Part shown: positions 1-8,708 of the stretch, piece by piece
Layout of the letters: each line of letters opens with the position of its first letter
Position numbering within the stretch: the first letter of the stretch is position 1
From: Bacteroidota bacterium
Lineage (GTDB): Bacteria > Bacteroidota > Bacteroidia > NS11-12g > UBA9320
NCBI GenBank assembly: GCA_002746305.1
Contig: NVWV01000004.1
Location: 62,001-126,000 of the forward strand
Length of the DNA stretch: 64,000 nt
Reading direction: 5' to 3'
Made by a program: the position numbers and the translations under genes
The notes under the pieces: model-generated
Database searches by the model: none
Seen by the model: the letters and a program-made list of their open reading frames with translations, nothing else
What the model was told of the DNA's origin: nothing

Positions 1-280
1 TGCTGCGGCTTGCATCGGTTGTGGTGCTTGTGTGGCAACGTGTAAAAATAGCAGTGCTATGTTGTTTACGGGAGCTAAAATATCTCAGTATGCTCTTTTA
101 CCTCAAGGAAAAGTAGAGGCTAAAGATAGAGCTCAAAATATGGTAGCTCAGATGGATGAGGAAGGTTTTGGAAACTGTACAAATACTGGAGCTTGCGAAG
201 TAGAATGTCCCAAGGGAATATCATTAAGCAATATCGCTCGAATGAATAGAGAGTTATTGAGTGGAAGTATATTGGGCTAA
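1..280 (+). CDS. sdhB: Succinate dehydrogenase/fumarate reductase iron-sulfur subunit, C-terminal part
   Basis: This is the last ~92 codons of a gene entering from the left; the reading frame is open from base 2. The fragment starts with a CIGCGAC cluster motif followed by a further Cys (ATCK). Later Cys residues in [16 protein letters not shown] complete the 4Fe-4S/3Fe-4S ligand set typical of the C-terminal ferredoxin-like domain of SdhB/FrdB. In the family this subunit passes electrons from the flavoprotein to the membrane quinone site of complex II. The ending ([12 protein letters not shown]) is typical of the Bacteroidota SdhB. A strong terminator follows at once, so sdhB is the last gene of its operon. 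The upstream sdhC and sdhA genes are expected but lie outside the window. Confidence 0.9.
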   Translation, partial: AAACIGCGACVATCKNSSAMLFTGAKISQYALLPQGKVEAKDRAQNMVAQMDEEGFGNCTNTGACEVECPKGISLSNIARMNRELLSGSILG

Positions 281-316
281 CAAAATCAAATCCTTTTGTG
301 TTTGATTTTGTTTTTT
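281..316 (+). terminator. Rho-independent terminator after sdhB
   Basis: A perfect 10-bp inverted repeat (CAAAATCAAA / TTTGATTTTG) with a 10-nt loop begins directly after the sdhB stop codon and is followed by a run of T. It separates the sdh operon from riboflavin synthase. Confidence 0.85.
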
Positions 317-327
317 GAATTTTAAAA

Positions 328-933
328 ATGTTTAGCGGAATAATAGAGACAATTGCTACTCTTAAAAACATCGAAAGAGACGGCACCAACATTCACTTTA
401 CTTTTGAAAGTGAATTTACACATGAACTTAAAATTGATCAAAGCGTAGCCCACAATGGGGTCTGTCTTACCGTAACAGAGATAAATGGAGATCTATATAA
501 GGTTACTGCTATCGATGAGACTTTAAGACTAACAAACCTAGGTTCGTTTGAAGTTGGGAGTAAGGTGAATTTCGAGCGATGTATCAGAATGAATGATCGA
601 TTGGATGGTCATATAGTGCAAGGGCATGTAGATGGTAAAGCCTCTGTACTTTCTGTTGCTGATAAAGACGGAAGTTGGGAATATGAATTTGAACTGGATA
701 AGGACTTTACAGATATCAATGGTCATGCCGCTGAGAAACTTATCATACACAAAGGGTCAATTACTGTGAATGGAACAAGCTTAACAGTTACACATATTAG
801 AAACCGTACGTTCGGAGTTGCAATTATTCCATATACCTATAAACATACCAGCTTTCATACTTTAGCTGTAGGTCATCAAGTTAATATTGAGCTTGATGTT
901 TTGGGAAAGTATGTGGCAAGGTTAACAAGTTAA
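328..933 (+). CDS. ribE: Riboflavin synthase, alpha subunit
   Basis: This 201-residue protein is riboflavin synthase, which dismutates two molecules of 6,7-dimethyl-8-ribityllumazine into riboflavin and a pyrimidine by-product in the last step of vitamin B2 synthesis. It opens with MFSGIIE, the family N-terminal signature. It contains two homologous lumazine-binding barrels, the first with NGVCLTV near residues 43-49 and the second with NGTSLTVTHI near residues 147-156, followed by the C-terminal trimerisation helix region. Length matches the family (about 200 residues). It is a stand-alone gene between the sdhB terminator and a convergent lipoprotein gene. The ATG start lies at the first residue of the conserved motif, so the start is secure. 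Confidence 0.95.
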   Translation: MFSGIIETIATLKNIERDGTNIHFTFESEFTHELKIDQSVAHNGVCLTVTEINGDLYKVTAIDETLRLTNLGSFEVGSKVNFERCIRMNDRLDGHIVQGHVDGKASVLSVADKDGSWEYEFELDKDFTDINGHAAEKLIIHKGSITVNGTSLTVTHIRNRTFGVAIIPYTYKHTSFHTLAVGHQVNIELDVLGKYVARLTS

Positions 934-958
934 GTTTTTCAACTGTCCTATTCATAAG

Positions 959-1591
959 CTATTTTATTCGGTATTTAATAAGACGTCTTTCAAGATAAGT
1001 ACATTCTTTATTGATGGTCCCAATGTATGCTGTCTGTAGACTAATTTCTCCTATGCCATCTGAAAAATAAGATTTACTATCCCAACATTGATTGCAAACT
1101 GTAAACGGTTTACCATCTTCATAACAAAAGCGTGTTGTTTTTTCTATGGTATTAAAGGTGCCCGCACCAACAGTAACGGAACTGGATAAGTTTGTCATAC
1201 TTGAAGTTGATTTAATCCCATATTGGGTAGTATTATCTGCTATTTGACTGATACTGTTAATATTCCAAATAATTACACCTTGATGGTCTACTATAAAACC
1301 CGAAGAATCTCGTAGTATTTTTATTTGGGGAGAGCCCAATTCTGTTCCTTTATATATGACATAGGTGTTCCCATTTAATAAAGTGTCTCCCGCTATGTAA
1401 ATGCTATCTTGTACTGGATGTGATGTTTCGATACCAAAGCTATCTATCTGATACCAATCATATACCCAATAACTATTTGGAGTTGTTACAAGACCAGCAT
1501 TGGGGATTTTCATAGTTGGTTGGTCGTCATCGTCTTTACAGGATTGAAGAGAAATTAGGACAAGAAGGGTAATTAAAATTGTGTTTTTCAT
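959..1591 (-). CDS. Hypothetical lipoprotein with a surface-export-like signal
   Basis: This is a 210-residue predicted lipoprotein with no family I recognise. The ATG at 1591 is preferred over the upstream in-frame start at 1621 because it places a clean signal peptide first: MKNTILITLLVLISLQSC, with Cys18 as the lipidation site. The mature protein starts CKDDDD. A Lys followed by acidic residues right after the Cys resembles the lipoprotein export signal described for Capnocytophaga and related Flavobacteriia, so surface exposure is inferred. The body is beta-rich and carries Cys residues in a CNQC pair near residue 175. It ends 26 bp from ribE in convergent orientation, and no terminator is evident between them. 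Confidence 0.75.
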   Translation of the reverse strand: MKNTILITLLVLISLQSCKDDDDQPTMKIPNAGLVTTPNSYWVYDWYQIDSFGIETSHPVQDSIYIAGDTLLNGNTYVIYKGTELGSPQIKILRDSSGFIVDHQGVIIWNINSISQIADNTTQYGIKSTSSMTNLSSSVTVGAGTFNTIEKTTRFCYEDGKPFTVCNQCWDSKSYFSDGIGEISLQTAYIGTINKECTYLERRLIKYRIK

Positions 1592-1688
1592 GATTATTAG
1601 GTTGGTTTTATGTTCAACCACTTTTGTAGGGTAAATATATTTCGCAAGTTTACCACCGTGTCTTTTGAGTTAACCAACGGTAAATAAA

Positions 1689-1718
1689 AAGCCCAAATGA
1701 ACTAAGTCATTTGGGCTT
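1689..1718 (-). terminator. Terminator downstream of the T9SS adhesin gene
   Basis: A 12-bp perfect stem (AAGCCCAAATGA / TCATTTGGGCTT) with a 6-nt loop is flanked by A-rich and T-rich tracts on either side, so it can work in both directions. Its position just past the leftward gene ending at 1743 makes it the likely terminator of that gene. Confidence 0.8.
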
Positions 1719-1742
1719 TTTTTATTTCAAGAATTCTATTGT

Positions 1743-4700
1743 TTATTCCTTTATAACTCTATGAGTGGCTTGTGCATTATTTATCTTAAATTGGATGAGA
1801 TAAACGCCAGCAGGGTAGTCGGTTAGGTCCAGATTTCCTTCCAAAACAGAAGAGCCTTTGATTATGTTTTTTTGTAGGATGGATTTACCCGTTACATCAA
1901 CTACCTGAATTTCCAATCTACCATAAAGTTGATTTTCTAAGGTATATGTAATTACTCCATTGGTAGGTACAGGATAGAGTTGAATTTCTGCTAATGCAGT
2001 CTCTTCTAATATCCCATTTACTACTTTTGGTACTTTTACATTGATGCTTATTGAGCTGTCTACATCTCCACATTCATTAGTAGCTGTTAGAACAATGACG
2101 TAGTCACCAGAATCTTTATAAATATTGTAAGGATTTTCATTAGTAGATGTTTGTCCATCTCCAAAGTCCCAAGAATAACTTGTAGCAAGACTGGATTCAT
2201 TTGTAAAAGCTACAGAGTCTTTAAAATCTTTATAGCTAAATGCCGCAATTGGAAGAGGGTCAACCATTACCGTAATGTTGTCAAAGTCTTCACAGCCTTC
2301 TACACTCCTTATGATCACGGTGTAAGTTGTTTCCTCTATGGGGTTTACAGATATTTCTTGAGTAGTCTCGTTATTTCCCCATTCATAGCTTGCTCCACCA
2401 TAGGCGTTTATTTTGAGAGTTTCTCCCTCACATATAGTTGTGTCAGCATCAATTGACCCATTTGGGTTTAAGTATCTTGCCACTTCCACTGTATCATAAG
2501 ATTCACAGCCATTGTCATTTCTAGCAATAAGACTCAACGTAACTGAGGTAAATATTTGGAAGGTTGAAGACTGCGTAAAATCTCCATTACTCCACAAGAA
2601 CGAATCTGCCGTTCCTCCAGCAGTTACGGTAATGTTTTTTGTAAAACAAGCTCCAGTATCATTTAAAGGAATCAATACAGGAGATTGGTACGAAGTAACT
2701 AAAACTGAATCTGAGGCACTGCAACCAAAAGAGTTTAAGCCAGTGACAATAACATATGCTGTTTGGTCTATTGTATAATTGAAGTTAGAAGTTGCGGGGC
2801 CACCTATCCATTGATAAGTATCCGCTCCACTTGCAGAAAGGGAGACGGTTTGACCACTGCATGCAGCCGTATCATTGGACACGTTAATATTTCCTTCACT
2901 AATGGTGACTGTTGTATTATAACTTCTAACACAGCCGTTACTACTGTCAATCAAGACATTATATAATGTAGTGGAGGCTGGAGTTACAGACCAGTCTGTA
3001 TCCGTTGGTCCATCAATCCATGAGTAGGAAGAGCCTCCGGACGCTTGAAGTGTGATTGATTGTCCCAGACATACAGTAGTATCTGGAGTTATTGTCCCCG
3101 TTGGAGATTTTTTTACAACGATAAGTACACTGTCAGAAGCAGTTAGATTACATCCAAAATCAGCAACAATTTTTATCATCGTATTTTCACTCAAGTCAAA
3201 CAAAGAGTTTTGTTCTGTAGGTGTAAAAGCAGAACTAGCTGGCGACCAAGAAAATGACTTGCCTTTATCTGCTTGTAGATATACAAATTCACCTGGACAA
3301 ACAGTGTCCTTGTTTGTAGATATATTTACCTCTCGGTATGTATCATAATGACCAAAGTTTAAACGAAGGAGTTCTGAAATAGGGAAACCTACACTTTCTA
3401 AAGCAGTCCATCCTGCAGCTCCACCAAAGAATGAAGTAGAGTCTGTAGCGTACTGGTCTGTATAACCAAGTGACATATTAGAGGAATTGGTTAATTGCTC
3501 AATAGCAACAAAATATTCGCCAACAGCCAATGGAGTAAAACACTTGAGCGGAACAGTATACCAATTTTGCCCTGCGACATACTGAATACTTTGAGACGTT
3601 TCAATTATTGCTCCCGGTATTTGATTGAAATATCTTAGTACCACTCTTACAGAATCGCCAATAGTAGGGCCGGCGGAATAGAATGTTACAGATGTTACTG
3701 TGTCTGCATTTATCAATTCAAACATTTGACCAATTTCACCTACGCCTGTATTAAAACCAATGCCATTAGTGGTAGAGGTAAGGTCTTCGCGAGCGAGTGT
3801 AGAGTCTGATATGGTCACTGATAAAGTGTCAAAATTATTGGTAGTAAGACTCTCTGTTTCCGATATGGTTACTTGAAAGTAAAACTCCTTCAAACCTGTC
3901 GTATTTGTGCCAAATTTATCCGTAGTGGTATCAGTTTCTTCTACAAAAGGTTGTATGGAGTCTAGATCTATGATACTACTGTAGCCAGAGGATGTTATGT
4001 TCACTTCCGCATTTGTAATTTTATTCAAGCCTTCATTTTTTACTGATGCAGAGAATAGCAATGAATCAAATTGAAGTAATGGGGCTATCGGGTATTCTAA
4101 ATCATTAATAGTGGCATTTAGTAGAATAGCATCTGCTAGATTAGGAGCAAATGTGTCAATTTGGAAATTGTCAAATGCCATATCACTTTGATAATTTGTT
4201 CCCATTACACCGCGTATTCTAATTTGAATACTGTCACTATTATAGTTTGCTAAGTTTACGGAGTCCAATATCCATGCAGAATCTTTTTCTCCTACCTGAG
4301 ACCATACACTATTAGTCCAAACACCTGTTAATCCATTTCTAATATCTATGTTGAGGGATCCCATGCCACTACCTAACATATGATAGTTGAATTTTAATTG
4401 GTAATACTTTCCAGAAGCACTAAAATCAAAAAAAGGACTCAGCATATTTATTTCTGCTCCTCCGCAAGAGGTGGCATTTGTAGCTTCTGTATAGATATAA
4501 GTTCCTCCTATAGTTCCAGGATTAGCATCAGTTCCACTGCCTGATCCAGAGATGAGTCTTCCTGAGCCAGGTCCAGTTCCTAGTGATCCGGTTCCAGCGG
4601 AGTCTGCCCGCCAGTCTCCATTGTCAGAAGCATCTTGTGTCCAACCTGAAAAACCAGCCCCATTTGTCGTTGCATCACAACTTGCAGGAGTTGTTTGCCA

Positions 4701-4814
4701 AATGGAAGGGCTCTCAAAGTCTTCTACAAAAGGATAAGTAGATACTTGAGCTAGAGCCATAGAGGTAATAATAAAACAAATAAGAGAGCCAAAAATGCGT
4801 AAAGTTCTTTTCAT
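1743..4814 (-). CDS. Large secreted protein with MAM-like, PKD and T9SS type A sorting domains
   Basis: This 1023-residue exported protein begins with a Sec signal peptide ending ALAQ near residue 23. Residues ~30-220 resemble a MAM/jelly-roll domain, with FEDFESP at the start, YHMLGSGMGSL in the middle and SDMAFDNFQID at the end. A long beta-rich middle has several Ig-like modules, seen as repeated patterns such as DTTVCLGQSITLQASGG and DTTICEGETLKINAYGG. A PKD domain lies near residues 855-925 (SYSWDFGDGQTS). The last ~80 residues form a T9SS type A sorting domain, with LYPVPTNG, VDVTGK and YPAGVYLI. The family prediction is export across the outer membrane by T9SS and attachment to or release from the cell surface, possibly as an adhesin. 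It is monocistronic, with its own terminator. No catalytic domain is visible. Confidence 0.85.
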   Translation of the reverse strand: MKRTLRIFGSLICFIITSMALAQVSTYPFVEDFESPSIWQTTPASCDATTNGAGFSGWTQDASDNGDWRADSAGTGSLGTGPGSGRLISGSGSGTDANPGTIGGTYIYTEATNATSCGGAEINMLSPFFDFSASGKYYQLKFNYHMLGSGMGSLNIDIRNGLTGVWTNSVWSQVGEKDSAWILDSVNLANYNSDSIQIRIRGVMGTNYQSDMAFDNFQIDTFAPNLADAILLNATINDLEYPIAPLLQFDSLLFSASVKNEGLNKITNAEVNITSSGYSSIIDLDSIQPFVEETDTTTDKFGTNTTGLKEFYFQVTISETESLTTNNFDTLSVTISDSTLAREDLTSTTNGIGFNTGVGEIGQMFELINADTVTSVTFYSAGPTIGDSVRVVLRYFNQIPGAIIETSQSIQYVAGQNWYTVPLKCFTPLAVGEYFVAIEQLTNSSNMSLGYTDQYATDSTSFFGGAAGWTALESVGFPISELLRLNFGHYDTYREVNISTNKDTVCPGEFVYLQADKGKSFSWSPASSAFTPTEQNSLFDLSENTMIKIVADFGCNLTASDSVLIVVKKSPTGTITPDTTVCLGQSITLQASGGSSYSWIDGPTDTDWSVTPASTTLYNVLIDSSNGCVRSYNTTVTISEGNINVSNDTAACSGQTVSLSASGADTYQWIGGPATSNFNYTIDQTAYVIVTGLNSFGCSASDSVLVTSYQSPVLIPLNDTGACFTKNITVTAGGTADSFLWSNGDFTQSSTFQIFTSVTLSLIARNDNGCESYDTVEVARYLNPNGSIDADTTICEGETLKINAYGGASYEWGNNETTQEISVNPIEETTYTVIIRSVEGCEDFDNITVMVDPLPIAAFSYKDFKDSVAFTNESSLATSYSWDFGDGQTSTNENPYNIYKDSGDYVIVLTATNECGDVDSSISINVKVPKVVNGILEETALAEIQLYPVPTNGVITYTLENQLYGRLEIQVVDVTGKSILQKNIIKGSSVLEGNLDLTDYPAGVYLIQFKINNAQATHRVIKE

Positions 4815-4887
4815 AATTAAAGTTGACCTGTTAGGTGAGGTCTAAAATATCATTTTTATGGCATAAACGCAAGTTTTGAAAGTCAGT

Positions 4888-4895
4888 TAAATTTG
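4888..4895 (+). promoter_or_regulatory. -7 box TAAATTTG for the SRPBCC gene
   Basis: An exact Bacteroidota -7 box (TAnnTTTG) ends only 4 nt before the ATG at 4900. No convincing -33 TTG is seen at the usual spacing. A start site 4-6 nt past the box would make the transcript leaderless or almost so. Confidence 0.6.
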
Positions 4896-4899
4896 CACC

Positions 4900-5409
4900 A
4901 TGAAGATTATGCGATACATAGGGATTTTTATGCTTTTTATAGGTGCTGGCTTTTTTGGAATGTTACTGATGGTTCCAAGCGAGTTAGAGTATGTTGTGAA
5001 TGAAGATATAAATGTACCTGCTTCAGAGGTTTTTAAGGGGATTAATGACCCCGAGGACATGGTTAAGTGGATGACAGGGTTGAAGTCTGTGAAACAGGTT
5101 AAGGGAGATGGACCAGGCGTGCATAGTGAATATGATTTGTTTTATCCCCAAGACATGATTATGCATCGAACAACGAATGTGTATGATTTGGATTCCAGAA
5201 TAGTAAATAATGGAGAGGTCAAAGATTTCTTTAATAGGATTGACGATTATACAATTAAGGCTTTGGATAGTTCAAAAACCAGAATTTCTTGGAAGGTGAA
5301 AATGAAATCTTTGAATATGGGAAGTCGTATGATTCTAAAAGCTGAGGATACGCATAAAAATAATACTGCTGAAAATCTTACTGCTTTAAAAACCTATTTA
5401 GAGAAATAG
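4900..5409 (+). CDS. Membrane-anchored SRPBCC (START/polyketide cyclase-like) protein
   Basis: This 169-residue protein has one N-terminal membrane helix (about residues 4-25, IGIFMLFIGAGFFGMLLM). It is followed by a helix-grip SRPBCC fold, recognised from the strand VVNEDINVPASEVFKGINDP, the helix segment PEDMVKWM, and the alternating strand pattern up to the long C-terminal helix. Members of this superfamily bind hydrophobic ligands in a deep cavity, and no ligand can be named here. The gene is monocistronic, has a -7 box right at its start codon, and its stop lies 2 bp from the convergent recG stop. Confidence 0.75.
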   Translation: MKIMRYIGIFMLFIGAGFFGMLLMVPSELEYVVNEDINVPASEVFKGINDPEDMVKWMTGLKSVKQVKGDGPGVHSEYDLFYPQDMIMHRTTNVYDLDSRIVNNGEVKDFFNRIDDYTIKALDSSKTRISWKVKMKSLNMGSRMILKAEDTHKNNTAENLTALKTYLEK

Positions 5410-5411
5410 GT

Positions 5412-7499
5412 TTAGGCGATGTTTTCCCAAGCTTTATGTCCTTGTCTGCTAGACATAAAGTGTTTTAGGCTTTCGTGATTAGTGAGTTCAGGGTCAGTTT
5501 GCAATAATTCAACAATTGCATTTCTGGCTTCTTCTGCAATGTCGGCATCATCACTCAATGAAGCTAGTTTTAGTTGGTCAAGGCCACTTTGTCGTGTCCC
5601 TGCAATATCTCCAAAACCTCGAAGTTGCATGTCTATTTCACTCAGTTCAAATCCACTTGTTGTACTTACCATGGCTTTCAATCTTGTCCTGCCATTTTCA
5701 CTAAGCTTCTTGCTGCTTATTAGTATACAGTAACTCTGTTCTGCTCCCCTACCAACACGTCCCCTGAGTTGGTGGAGTTGAGATAGTCCAAATTTCTCGG
5801 AACTCTCTATAACCATGATACTTGCATTGGGTACATTAATACCTACCTCAATTACTGTGGTACTCACTAAAATGTCTGTTTTTCCATCTGCGAAATCCTT
5901 CATCTTCGCTTCTTTATCTGCCGGCTTCATTTTTCCATGAAGCATTTCAACTTGATATTCTGGTCTCGGGAAAAACTGGAGAAGTTGATCGTATCCGTTA
6001 TTTAAGTCTTTGTAATGTAGTGTCTCAGATTCTTCAATTAGCGGATATACAATGTATGCCTGTCTCCCTCGAGCCAACTCTTCTTTGACAAAGGCCCAAA
6101 TCTTTTCTCTAGCAAATCCAAATCTATGAGCAGTTTTAATAGGTTTACGACCTGCGGGCATTTCGTCTATAACACTGTAGTCCAAATCCCCATAGACACT
6201 CATAGCTAGTGTTCTTGGAATTGGTGTTGCAGTCATCACTAGCACGTGTGGATTTATCTTACCCTTCTCTTGAAGTTTTGCCCGCTGAGCCACACCAAAA
6301 CGATGTTGCTCATCTATAATTGTTAAACCAAGATTCTTGAACTTAACAACGTCTTCAATTAAAGCATGTGTTCCGATTAATAGCTTAATCTCTCCATTTC
6401 GTAGTTTTTTATGAAGCTCTCGTCTTTCCTTGGTTTTTGAAGAACCTGTTAGAATCCCAATTTCAATCCCAATCTTATCAGCCATTTCTTTTAGTCCTAT
6501 ATAGTGTTGTATAGCTAAAATTTCTGTTGGAGCCATTAAACTGGCTTGGCAGTCATTGTCAATAGCCATTAATACACTTAGGAATGCTACTATAGTCTTA
6601 CCACTGCCTACATCTCCTTGCAGTAATCTGTTCATTTGCTTTCCAGTACATAGGTCTGTTTTTATTTCAGTAAGAACACGTTCTTGTGCTCCTGTTAATG
6701 CAAAAGGAAGATGTTTGGTTACAAATTTTTCAAATAAGGGATTCTTTACATTAAACTTGATTCCTTCCTCTGCTTCTCCTCGATTAATTTTTTGTTTGAT
6801 AAAAGGGAGTTGCAAGAAGAATAATTCCTCAAACTTGAACCGATATTGTGCAGCGTCTATATGTCTGCTACTTGGCGGATGATGAATAAATCGAAACGCT
6901 TTACGACGAGGAATTAGTTTGTGCTTCTCACACATCTCATCATCAAATATTTCTGGTATGTCCAGTTGCTCATTGCTAAGAATACTTTTCATCATTTGAC
7001 GGATTGCCTTACTCTCAACCCGCCTATTTTTCATTTGTTCGGTGGTATGATATACAGCTTCTAGAGCTGCTGCATTTGTTCTGTTTATAACGGTATCCAA
7101 TTCAGGATGAGTCATGTTTACTTTTCCATTATAGAAACTAGGTTTTCCAAAGATGACTATTTCCTCTCCTATTTTAATGTTGCTCTTTATCCAATTGACG
7201 CTTTTAAACCAAAGTAACTCCAACTCACGTTCACCATCTGTAAATGTTGCTACTAGACGGCTTTTGTATCTTTGTCCGGCCTCACTAACGTGTACTATTT
7301 TGCCCTTTAACTGGATGTAACTAGAATCTTGTTCTATTTCAGAAATTTGGTAAAATTTGGATCGATCAACATAACGAAAAGGATAATAACTCAGTAAATC
7401 ACCATAGGTGAATATTCCCAATTCCTTATTCAAAATTTCGGCACGAACACTTCCGACTCCTTTTAGAAATTTTATGTCAGACTTTAAAAATGTGTTCAA
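5412..7499 (-). CDS. recG: ATP-dependent DNA helicase RecG
   Basis: This 695-residue protein is the branch-migrating helicase that reverses stalled replication forks and processes recombination intermediates. The N-terminal wedge/OB domain (residues ~1-140) starts with the conserved FLKGVG motif. Helicase domain 1 carries Walker A GDVGSGKT (295-302) and the DEQH box (396-399). Helicase domain 2 has the TTVIEVGINVP and QLRGRVGRG motifs, and the C-terminal region is typical of RecG. Length is normal for the family. The start is a TTG at 7499 that overlaps the TGA stop of the upstream CPBP gene, so the two are translationally coupled. No closer ATG keeps the conserved N-terminus. Confidence 0.95.
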   Translation of the reverse strand: MNTFLKSDIKFLKGVGSVRAEILNKELGIFTYGDLLSYYPFRYVDRSKFYQISEIEQDSSYIQLKGKIVHVSEAGQRYKSRLVATFTDGERELELLWFKSVNWIKSNIKIGEEIVIFGKPSFYNGKVNMTHPELDTVINRTNAAALEAVYHTTEQMKNRRVESKAIRQMMKSILSNEQLDIPEIFDDEMCEKHKLIPRRKAFRFIHHPPSSRHIDAAQYRFKFEELFFLQLPFIKQKINRGEAEEGIKFNVKNPLFEKFVTKHLPFALTGAQERVLTEIKTDLCTGKQMNRLLQGDVGSGKTIVAFLSVLMAIDNDCQASLMAPTEILAIQHYIGLKEMADKIGIEIGILTGSSKTKERRELHKKLRNGEIKLLIGTHALIEDVVKFKNLGLTIIDEQHRFGVAQRAKLQEKGKINPHVLVMTATPIPRTLAMSVYGDLDYSVIDEMPAGRKPIKTAHRFGFAREKIWAFVKEELARGRQAYIVYPLIEESETLHYKDLNNGYDQLLQFFPRPEYQVEMLHGKMKPADKEAKMKDFADGKTDILVSTTVIEVGINVPNASIMVIESSEKFGLSQLHQLRGRVGRGAEQSYCILISSKKLSENGRTRLKAMVSTTSGFELSEIDMQLRGFGDIAGTRQSGLDQLKLASLSDDADIAEEARNAIVELLQTDPELTNHESLKHFMSSRQGHKAWENIA

Positions 7500-8461
7500 G
7501 AGTCGATATATTTACTGATAAATGCACCCAATTCCATCATCCAAGCAATGCCAACATGAACAATGATACCACCTACGATTGACCTACTATAATAGGCAAT
7601 GATCCCGAGGAGACTTCCTCCAAAAAAGGAACTGATAAGTTCTCCCATTGGCTTGTTCCAGTGAATTACAAAATAAATATAGGCCATTGGGATAACCGCT
7701 CTAGGACCAACAATTCCGACAAAAGCTAAGATCATGAAACCTCTAAAAAAGAATTCGATACTGAAAAAGTCAAGACCATATAAGACCTCGAAAGAGAGAA
7801 GGTATCTGAAGTGTTCTGCATTCGTAAGGCTCAGAGAATTTATTTTTTCTACACGAGGATAAGACGTAAGAAAATCTGGCAATAGACTTGCTGCTGTAAT
7901 AAGTGGAATCATAATAAGAAGCATGACTAAATAAGGTTTGGTGTCATAATTCTTAAGAGTGAAACCATAAAAAGGTTGATTTTTTCTATCTACAAAAAAC
8001 CAATACAGGAAGATGCACGAAAATAGAAATAGTCCCCGGGATATGGTGCCAAGAATACTTGTAAGCCAGTCCAAATGTTCGTGCTGAAATTGATCTAAAT
8101 AGTCATTTAAAAAAAAAGTAATACTACTTCTAAATGAAAATATGGCAACCCCAAATATGACCAAAAATATGAATTTAGGGTTTTTCCAGTTATCCCATTT
8201 CTTGTGTACTATACTACTTACCAAATACCCGAGCAGAAGTGGAACGATATACAATACGAAATGGAAAGAAAACCTGTAACCTGCAAAGTAAGATTTATAC
8301 CACCAATTGGTCAGTAAAGATTGTTTTCCTCCGTTGTACGGGATGTAATGATAATACCTAAAAAAACAAAATCCCATTAAGAAAATAAGAGCTACAATAA
8401 GCTCGCTCCACTTAAAGTGATTTCGGTAAAAATCTTTTATGTAACCTATGATTTTTTTCAA
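7496..8461 (-). CDS. CPBP (Abi/CAAX protease-like) family multi-helix membrane protein
   Basis: This 321-residue polytopic membrane protein has about eight hydrophobic segments. Its C-terminal half matches the CPBP intramembrane protease family, with motif 1 SIEFFFRGF (Glu236, Arg240), motif 2 YFVIH (His267) and motif 3 HVGIA (His302). The usual first Glu of the EExxxR pair is Ile235, and the usual Asn after the last His is Ala306. Catalytic activity is therefore uncertain, although both His and one Glu remain. The start is TTG at 8461; an in-frame stop lies just upstream and the next Met is 28 residues in. It is the first gene of a two-gene unit with recG, and the genes overlap by 4 bp. Substrate unknown. 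Confidence 0.75.
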   Translation of the reverse strand: MKKIIGYIKDFYRNHFKWSELIVALIFLMGFCFFRYYHYIPYNGGKQSLLTNWWYKSYFAGYRFSFHFVLYIVPLLLGYLVSSIVHKKWDNWKNPKFIFLVIFGVAIFSFRSSITFFLNDYLDQFQHEHLDWLTSILGTISRGLFLFSCIFLYWFFVDRKNQPFYGFTLKNYDTKPYLVMLLIMIPLITAASLLPDFLTSYPRVEKINSLSLTNAEHFRYLLSFEVLYGLDFFSIEFFFRGFMILAFVGIVGPRAVIPMAYIYFVIHWNKPMGELISSFFGGSLLGIIAYYSRSIVGGIIVHVGIAWMMELGAFISKYIDS

Positions 8462-8708
8462 TGTAGTCTATATTACAGACAATAATAAAACAAGCGAATT
8501 AGAATTTCTAATATCTTTAATCCTTCTTGGTCAATAGTTTACTATTCGTTCAATTCTGTAGTGTCATTACATTCTTTATTTTGTTCAATTTCCTCAATAT
8601 CAATAGTCTAAAAAGTTATCCTTTTTTTTGTGCAAAACCACCTTCTTTATTCGAGAATAATCACTTCGGTTTAAATTATACTTGTACATCATTCTATAAA
8701 TCAAACTA

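Noticed and set aside
2151..3348. Several plus-strand open frames inside the T9SS adhesin.
   Set aside because: All lie opposite the large repetitive adhesin gene and show no domain or start signal.
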